Shown here: positions 43,901-52,900 of the stretch, in pieces | Layout: each line of letters begins with the position of its first letter | Numbering within the stretch: position 1 is the stretch's first letter | NCBI GenBank assembly: GCA_963970005.1 | Contig: CAXAMN010018890.1 | Coordinates: 70,001 to 134,000, forward strand | Origin: Durusdinium trenchii | Taxonomy: Eukaryota > Sar > Dinophyceae > Suessiales > Symbiodiniaceae | Reading direction: 5' to 3' | DNA: 64,000 bases | Translations under genes and position numbers: made by a program | The notes under the pieces: model-generated | The model's database searches: none | What the model was told of the DNA's origin: nothing | The model's input: the letters and a program-made list of their open reading frames with translations, nothing else

Positions 43901-46900
43901 AGCAATCAGCAGACCGTGTGGGGTCTGATCATTGACGCGGACACGGAAAGGATGTCTTTGCCGGAAGCCCGGATCCTCAAAGGGGCCTACTTGCTCGCCC
44001 AGCCGTGCTTCAACTACGGGGGAAAAACCCTCCCGCTGAAGGAGCTGCAGAGATTCAGAGGAGTCGCCAATGGATGGAGTGCAGTGGTGACGGGCCTCAA
44101 GAACGAGCTCCGTAGTGCAGACGTGTTCCTGGGAGGGGTCGACGGTGGCGCTGCTGTACGGCCCAGGCTGGTCCAGCCGGAAGGATCGAAGGCCCGTGAG
44201 GATGAGGAGAGACAAAACTGGGAGGCACTGTGGGAGCTGTTCGAGGACTGCAGGTGGTTGTGCGCCAGGTCTGAGACATGGGCGACGAAGTTCGGGGGAG
44301 ACATCAGGGAGCTCCTGCCCCCGCTGGATCGCTTGGCCCTACCTTTTGCTTGCAGGGAGGACGTAGAGGTCTTGAAGCCCTGGATCAGACAAGTTCTTGA
44401 GGCGGAAGGACAGGAGGATGGCAGGCTGGCTATTCACCTGGGTGAGATGCTGAGCTTCGTGGCTTTCGCATGCCGGGTAGGCCATTTGTGGGAGGGGCGC
44501 ATCGTGGTGTACGCCGGGGACAACAAGGTCGTTTACTTTTGGATCACCGGACGAAAGAGCGGTGTGAGAGCAGGTCGGCTGTTGATCCGCGTCCTGAACC
44601 TGGTTGAGAAACGACACAGATGTCGCATCTTGGGCGGCTGGTGGAGGACCTTCCATAATGAGGATGCAGACGCCCTAACCCGCTTAGAGGAGAAGGAGGC
44701 GGCGGAGCTCATGGCGAAGAAAGGATGGGAGCGGCTGGACATCAAGGAGAGCATCCATCACGCCTTGGAAGACACGGAACGCTTCGGCGTATGCTTCTTG
44801 TCGTGGGCCGATCAGGAGGACCGGGTTGAGCTGATGAGGTTGAGGGAGCTGAGGGTCTTCAGGACTATTTTGAGGCAACCCGCAGAGCTGAGGGAGATCG
44901 AGGTGATCGAGTGGACACCGGGCCCCCGCTTCGTCAAGGATTTCGAGTACTTTTCCGGGGGCGAGCAGAACTCGGGAAGCAGGGTGATCGCCGCCACTAT
45001 CGGGCCAGACCCAAAGGGTAAACGGGTCAATGAGTTCACGGCCTACCTCGACAGCGAGGTCTTCGATGTAGCCGTCTTGGAGGGCCCCACCGAGGTGAAG
45101 TGGCTTTGCTTGGAGCGGTGGGCGACGAGTATCGGGTGGACGTGCACCCTGCAGGAGTTCGTGACCTCCGAGCTGGGAGAGGCTATGGTGAGGAGACGGG
45201 TAGCCGGCTTCGTCTTCCCAATGGAAAAGACACCGGAAGCCGTGGAGTTCCTGATGATTAAGTCGGTCACCCTCCCTGCCATGGGATCCTACTTGAAGAA
45301 GGTTGAGGAGGGCAACTGCATCTCGGTCGAGAAGTACGAGGGTGCGACCAATGTGGGCCAGGAGGTCATGCTGCCGGTGGTCGTGGCTCATGCGTGGACC
45401 AAAGAGGAGGCGGACAGACAGAATGTCTACTCCTTGAGTGGGCCCTGTCGGTGGCCCCTTGCTGATCGGGCCGAGAAGGGCATGCAGCGCATCCTGGTGC
45501 AAGACAAGGCGGCGCCAGTTGGTAAGGTGAGGAGCCTGGCTGGTGAGGAGATCTGGGTCCTTCAGGGCAGACGCCTGGATGAATGGAAGACCCTGGTTGG
45601 TCAAGTTGGTGAGAAGGAGGCTGAACGAGAGGGGTGCAAGGCCACCGGTCGAAGGACAGCTTTGAGTCTTGTCAGCACTGCGGCGGAGCTCGCCAAAGAG
45701 GGCCGGGAGGGCAAAGCTGCTGCAGTGGCTAAGGAGATGGCGACGAGGTGATTTCGGCCGAGATTTACCAGATCGAAAGGCGGGAGGTCGAGGTGACGAT
45801 CGGACCCACCCGGTGTGGTTTTGGGGCGAAGAGTTGTGGCTGGAAGCCATTGAAGAGTGCGATGGAACCTTCGGGGGTAGTGATGAAAGGAGGTGCGGAG
45901 GTCGACGAAAGAAGGAGCTCAAGCCCATCGAGGAGAATGGTGCGAAGTTCATCGACCTCAACCCGGACTTCAACCCCGACATGGAGATCCAGGCACAAGT
46001 GGAAGAATGGCTCGAAGCTCACCTGGTGGGAGACAAGGCAGCGAGCACGCAGAAGGCCTATGCGACGGCCTGGGGGAAGTGGTGCGATTGGAGCCGACGC
46101 CAAGGGTGGTTGACGCCCTACCTCGACCACAAGGGTGACCCGATCCACAACGAGAACAAGGTCCTGGGTTACCTGGGGTATTTGGGCTGGCTGGGCACCT
46201 CGGTAGCTACCATGAAGCAGGCGGTCTTTGCCATCAAGGATGCGCATAAACGAGCTGGGCATGGTGACACTACAGTCAAGATGCACCGGCTGTGGATCGT
46301 GCTCAACTCCCTGGAGAAGAACTCAGTGAAGAGGCCACGACGGCTAGGGGTCACTGTACAGATGTTGAAGTGGCTCGGCAAGCAGATGGCGTCTGGAGCC
46401 GAGACGGTGGGAGAGCTCAAGGTTGACTGCCGGATGGTGCATGCGGCGGTGGTCACGGCATGGTTCTTCATGCTTCGAGCTCGGGAGTTCTCCGACTCCA
46501 GCGGGGTGGACCAGGAAATGATCGCGAGGGGCCAGGACATTTCGCTCACGACCCGTGGTCGCCCGGACGAGAACGACCCCCAGGAGGCGACCTTGCAGTT
46601 TCGAAAGACGAAGGCAGACCAAGAAGCCTTTGGGACGTGCAAGACCATGCTGAAGACGGAGGTCGAGTTTGTTTGCGTGGTCACCGCCCTTCACCGGCTT
46701 CGAGAGGTGGCACCAAGAGGATTTGGACGAGGACCCGAAAGCCATATGCCTTTGTTCCGATGGGCATCAGGCCCTGTCATCAAGCGGCTGGAGGTGCAGA
46801 ATTTGCTGCAGAGGGCTGCGAGGGCGCTGGGCTTGCCGGCAGAGCGGTTCCAATCCCATTCTTTGAGGATTGGAGGGGCCTCGGCGCTCTACCAGGCGAC

Positions 46901-49900
46901 TGGGGAGATAGAAGTGGTCAAGAGGACCGGAAGATGGACGTCCTCGGCAGTGCAGCGCTACCTCCATGACTCAGGCGATGTCCTGTCGGGTTTGGCACGA
47001 AAGATGGCCAATGTGGACCAGCACGTGCACTACACGTAGATGAACGAAGCTGGCACACTGCCGGATGCAGTGAAGTGGGGTGGTGGCTGGTTGCCATAGG
47101 CGACGAAGGATCGCTGGGCATGACATGCCACCAACTTCAGTGCGATGCGGCAAAACGTGAGCCGGCAGCTATGCACTAAGTATTTATTAATATATATACT
47201 GTATATATACATATTTATATATTCTTATTTTTTAAAGATCTTCTCTGTCCTTGAGCCGCGCAGGTCTCCAAGGCTTTGGTGCATCTCCATCGACACCGTG
47301 TCATGCATCGAGACCTCAAAGCGGGGAATGTGTTCTTGTGCCTCGGCGGAAAAGAACACACGGAAAAAACAAACACATCCACCAAGGTTATATATGTATA
47401 TATTTGTTTTAAACATGTTTTCCTTTGGTATCGTTGTTGTTATAGGGTTCTTTTTCTTGTAGCGTTGCTTTCTTTCTTTTCAAGTTCTGGAATGCGCTTG
47501 GATTCATTTTGCTTTTGAGAAGCTACACTTTGCCACGCATTTGATCGAGTTGCAGGTGTAGCTCTGGCGAGGCGAGGACGGTGGATCGCCGCAATTGGGC
47601 AGCCCAGATGCCACGGATGTAGACTCATCGTCTATGGATGTCCTTTTGGACTGGTCTGGATAGTCTATATATGGTTGAATAGAGGGAATCGACCCCAAAC
47701 AACCCATATTGCTTGCTTGGGTGCTGAATCGACGTCCCTGGTCACCAGGAGCTCGATTTGCCACGTGCCATCGCCAAGTTGGGAGACTTCGGTGTGGCCA
47801 AGGCGAAGTGGCGAAAGCCTCCGAAAATCTCCGAAAGCTTCGGAGACTTCCGGCTGCTTGATTTTTAGTAGCACGGACGCTATGCTCGGTGGAGGCCATC
47901 GCAAAGAGGTTGGAGGCCATCGCCGATCGCTAGGACCATAACAAGAAGCTACGACCGGAACTGGATCTGTGATCGTTTTGCCCCTTTTTCGCGGTCTTCG
48001 GACCGACCAAACGTTGATGCTCCACGGTCGATGCTCCACACCGAGACGTGCGGTCTTTCAGGTGTGCAGCCGAGCGCAGACTCCAGCTGCTGACCCAGAG
48101 TGAAATGAACGAGTTCGAATCGAGTCAACAAGTTGAAAACGTCAAGAGTTCATGATCCGATCTTAAAGGATGAAAGGATTTGAAAGGTGCTTTGGCAAAG
48201 TTTTAAGACAGTGAAGCAACTTTCCCTGTTTGTTCTTTTTTGGATTGGCAGGTTCAGACGCCGCACTTCATGGCGCCCGAAGTGGCCAAGCAAAGTGCGG
48301 GACCCGGCAGACCTTGGTGTTTTCTTTCTATATGGGTCCTGGGTGAGTGGTCTTTTCCCCTCAAAAAAACCAGAGGGTGATGAATCACCGGTGAATCCAT
48401 CCGTTTTTTTTTGTTATTTCGCTGGGTGAAGGACACCATGCACGTAGAGGAGACGTGCGACCGGTGTGACTCTTCGACGTGGACCACGGGTCTTCGCTGC
48501 GGCTTGCTTCGGCTTCCAAGGCGAGTATGGTCCTGCTGCAGATATTTGGGCCTTTGGTTGCTTGATGCTGCAAATGATGCAGCTCAGCCTACCTCATGGT
48601 GAGGACTTCGGGAAAGGATGATGTCAACAGCAAACATCCAGCTTCCTTTCCGAAATGACATGTTGAATTCGGAGGCGTATATTCTTTTAACGCACACAAT
48701 GGAATCAATTCAGGATTCCTTCACACCTTTTAATATTGTGCATTTTTGTGCTAAAGCAGATTATTTATATACCTTGGTTACACAGTTCTCTACCAATGAA
48801 ATCGTATACTATTGATTCTTTAGCCCATGGGCTAAGTTCCATTGTTTGAAGCTATTGTTACATCGGCTGTCCAGTTATTGATACTTAGATAGTCTTTTGT
48901 TTCCTGTGCATTGATGGATATTGATGGTAAATACCTCATTCGCTTCAACCCCAGCTCAGCACGGTGTCTCTCAACTCGAAGGACCTGACGTTGCCTCAGC
49001 TCGAAGAGGCAGACCGGAAGGGAAGACCAGCAGGTTCGGGTTGACCATGCAGGGTCCGAAAATATGATTATTGGTCCATCAATATAGAATATCTAGGGTA
49101 ACTAGGAGACAGGGTAAGAATGGATCATGGCTGCCCCCAAAATCCATTGGCCAGATGCGCAAATCGGATCCTTATGATGTGAACACATACAAGTCACGCA
49201 GATACAATCATGGCTTGTTAGTTTGTGAGAACATTTTCAGTCATATACAGGAATTGTTCGTTTGTTCGTCAATAACGTCCATTCCACGCCTTTGACAAGG
49301 ACCAGATGTGAATCGCTTAGCTGACAAGGCCTTGCTGGCTGGCACCCTCCAGCTCTCACAGCGTGAAGAAGCTTTGGAGCGCAGCCCAAGAGTGGTCCGC
49401 AGACCCAAGCTGGATCGGACGCCGAAATACGCGAGGTTTGATCGGGACATCCACGCCATGGGTGAAGGAACACAAGTACAAAGAGACGATCCAAAAACAT
49501 GTTTTTTTCTTGGCAGTTTCGTTTCGCAACATATACTGACTCCCTTGTCAGAAATCATGGTTACGTGGACTATGGTCTGAATTTTGGATGACCATTTTCC
49601 TGGTTCCTCTACAACTGAAATGGTGGTTTTTCATGTTTTTTCCACTTCGATGATTTCAGGTGGCAGCAATGGATCGGTGCCTTCAGAAGGCTGGGGCTAC
49701 TCTGAACCGCTCGCTTCGGAGTATGCCTTTCTTGCATCTATGGAAGAATATACACAAATTCATTAGAAGAACACTCGTTGGGAGCTAAAGATGTGGGACA
49801 CTCCTCTCGTTCGCAAGAGCTCGACGGAGGATCCGATGGCTCGACCTACAGCAGAGGAGCTGTCGCAGGAGCTGGACGACGCCGTAAGCGCAACATGTTA

Positions 49901-52900
49901 GCCGTTTTAAGAATGGGCCGGAAATAGCTGGATAGCTGGGCTTGTTTCCGAGAGCTTCCAATTCGCCTGAAGAGGGCGCAAAGTTTTGAAGCACGTGAAA
50001 CGTGCTGACTCATGCTGCCAAGCAGCAACAGATTAATGCCAACTTTTCAAGTCCAGTGAAGCTGGAGTCCGAAAGGTTTGTTAGTGACCACACTGCGAAG
50101 TACATAGCTGCAATGAGGCACATCACAGCACAGGAACATATTTGCATATTTATTTGCTCCTTAAATTCATTCGGTCGTTCCTTTTTTAACAGGTCATGAT
50201 GCGTCATTGCAACTGTCTACTCTCAGTTTTTGCAACCTTCCAGAACGTACATCTGGCGGACGGCACCCAAAAATACCCTGCAGTGTCCTGGAACCAGGCA
50301 AGATGCCGAAGAACACCGAACGGATCCTGCTTGGATCATTGGACGAACGGAATCCGATGTGATCACCGATGGAAGCAGTTGCGAATAGATTTTGTGAGGG
50401 GCAACTGGGCCACCGACCTTTTTTTCGAGACATCTCCCGGTCTTTGAGTGTCTCTTTTGGAGACATCTCCCTCCAGATGTGGTTTTTGGGGAGGCACTCC
50501 GTCACCACGTTCTGAATTTGACCCGACGCCCGCCTTTTCCGTGGGGTTTTCCGACCGTGGTCTTTCGACTGTGGCGCGCGGGAAGAAGGCGATGTTTCCG
50601 GGCAAGAATCACATCGACATGGTCTGGGAGGCTCAGAATATTCCCACCCGGCGACCGCCTCGCGTGACGGTCGTGGCGTGCCCGTCAGCCGGGAGACGAC
50701 GAGAGTCGTCGTCTCATCATCTCGGTGACGAGAGCCGCAGCCAGCCGAGGTGACGAGGTGGTGGAGGTGTCCCATGACAAAGCAAAGCCTGAGCATCATC
50801 CACGGATCATTCGGTGTGTTTCATCAACCCAACGGACCCAACGTCGCAGCAGACTGAGCGCAGACCGAGACGCAGACCGTTCGCTCCGGGGACGGGTCTC
50901 TTCGGAACGGGACCAAACGCAGCAAAGCCGTCGCTTGGGGGTTGAGAGTTCCCGATGGCGGACGGCACGGGACCCACGGTGAAGGGCCTGTCGAAGTATG
51001 CATTGCTTGTCTTTATTTTGCCCATTCGTGGGAAGGGATGTGCAGCTTTTCACCACGCATGTTGGTTTGTCAAAGGGTCGTTGAAAACAGGAGCAACTCC
51101 AAAGAACTGGCTGACATCTCGTCCATCCGCTCACATGGCAACTCCCGCTGTCGTCCCAGCACCGGATCCGGCGGCCTTTTCCAGTTTCACCGGTGACGCG
51201 TTGTCCAAGGTTTGCATGGTGGCCAAGGTCCTTGGAAATCCCACAGACTCTGAACTGAATTGGCTTCCCAAGGCGCGTCCGCAGCAGTGTGAAGGAACGG
51301 ACGAAGGAAGGGGATGAAGATGGTCCAAGCGAACGAAAAGAGTGCCAGAATTGTTCTGAAAGGCTAAAACAGACAGACTCCCAACTTCAGGGATTTTCCG
51401 AAATGATCGGTTCCTCTTCAGTTTGGGGGTTGACATGTGCCCTTCCTCCAGTCGATGGTTTGACCACAAACTCCTGGCAGATCGACCACGGCCGCGAGGT
51501 CGAGGATCTGCAAGAGAGACCGTGAGTGACCGGCGAAGACCAAACGGACTCATGCCCCCCCCGGTGACATGGTCTCTTCCAATCCGTGAGAGGCACAGAG
51601 CAAGAGTCGAATCCACAATCGTCGCAAGAGACCTCAACAAATGGTCATTTGGTGTCCCTCTAGACTCTAGACACTCAAGTGTTGGACCTCTCGTTCACCG
51701 GCCTCGTCAGGATACCGATGCCTACAAATTCCTCCGGAAGGCCGGCTCCGCGGTCAGCCTGGTCAGCCTGGTCAGCCTGGTCTTGGCGCCAACCCGCTCG
51801 GGCGCGTTTGGGACCAAAACCCGCTGGCGAGATCCTTCCTGCCAGGTGTGTCCTCAAGGTTCTGGCGTGAACTTAAGTCCGCTCCTTAAGTTCGGTCGCA
51901 GAGCCTGCAAGCGAGAAGATGTGCGGCTTGCAGCATGTCAAGGTGTTCTTGGAAGCAATCAACAAATAGGTATTTTGAGAGAGAGAGAGAGAGAGAGAGA
52001 GCACATAGAGGTACAGGAAGTCTAATGAATTAGCACGAGACTTTAAAGAACCCTTTTAAGGTCTGTTAACACTGTGTTGTGTGACTTCCGCATCTGTTGG
52101 AATCAGGAAGGTCTATACCAGATGCCACCAATCTGTTTCACTTTTTGTTGCATCGTCTGATAGGTTCCACCTATCCCCGGGCATCGTCAGCATGCTTGGA
52201 CCTCCTCAAAGCCTTGCTGTGCCAGCAGCTTACGACACATTCGGCAGGATTTGCTTCAAGCTAGCGCTTGTTGATTTGGGAAGAGAGTGGAATTTGTGCT
52301 CCCCGAATTCAATGCCAGACGGTCGGAAGTTGCGTTCCGACTCCAAACAGGGTTGGACCGTTGGGCGATCGAAGGAAGTGCGCGGCAAAGCATCTACTGG
52401 ATGGCCGTGATGGTCTGACACGGTATGACGTCGGATTTGGACGATCTGAGGATACTTCTTAGGTGCTTTAGGACGTGTCCAGCCCCTTGGGACTCGAGAC
52501 ATCTCGAGTCAAGACATCTCGATGCTCAAAATGGTGGTATCTATACGCCAAAGACCCCAAAAGACCCCCAAATGCGCTCCAATCCTTGAAAACCGTGTTG
52601 GGGGCCAAACTTGAAAAGACCCCAATCCTTGAAAACAATGATTGGAGCAAGTTCAGGGGCATAGGGGCTGTCCCGCTCATCCTTCCCATGAAACCGTGGA
52701 AACTCGTGCGAGGCTGGGATCCCCAGGAAAGGCTCACAGCGTCTGACGCGCAGAAACACGAGTGCGCCGGAATTCATCAGCCCAAGACGCGACAGTGCGG
52801 AGACGATGTGGGGAGCAGGGTGTGGGTGTGCGTGTGTGTGTTTTTCAGAAGTCGTCCCTGAGATTGGGGAAGAAGTCTCGAATTGATGGACCTAGTTGCC

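Larger units (their letters stand above)
36602..47181 (+). mobile_element. DIRS-like tyrosine-recombinase retroelement
   Basis: About 10.5 kb inside an intron of the inner kinase, same orientation. It encodes a membrane-anchored Gag-like protein, a methyltransferase-like module, reverse transcriptase with RNase H, and a tyrosine recombinase instead of a DDE integrase, the defining set of DIRS elements. The outer limits are tentative: TACTTGGCGCTTTGCATGCC at the left edge (36,603) resembles the reverse complement of the right edge (about 47,154-47,181, ending GCTATGCACTAAGTA). Coding content is firm from 36,682 to 47,039. No target duplication was found, as expected for a recombinase-based element. 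Confidence 0.85.

Noticed and set aside
44684-45982. 432-codon open frame on the minus strand
   Set aside because: Exact antisense shadow of the DIRS-like ORF3, which has clear RT and RNase H motifs; the antisense product is Pro/Leu/Ser-rich without motifs.
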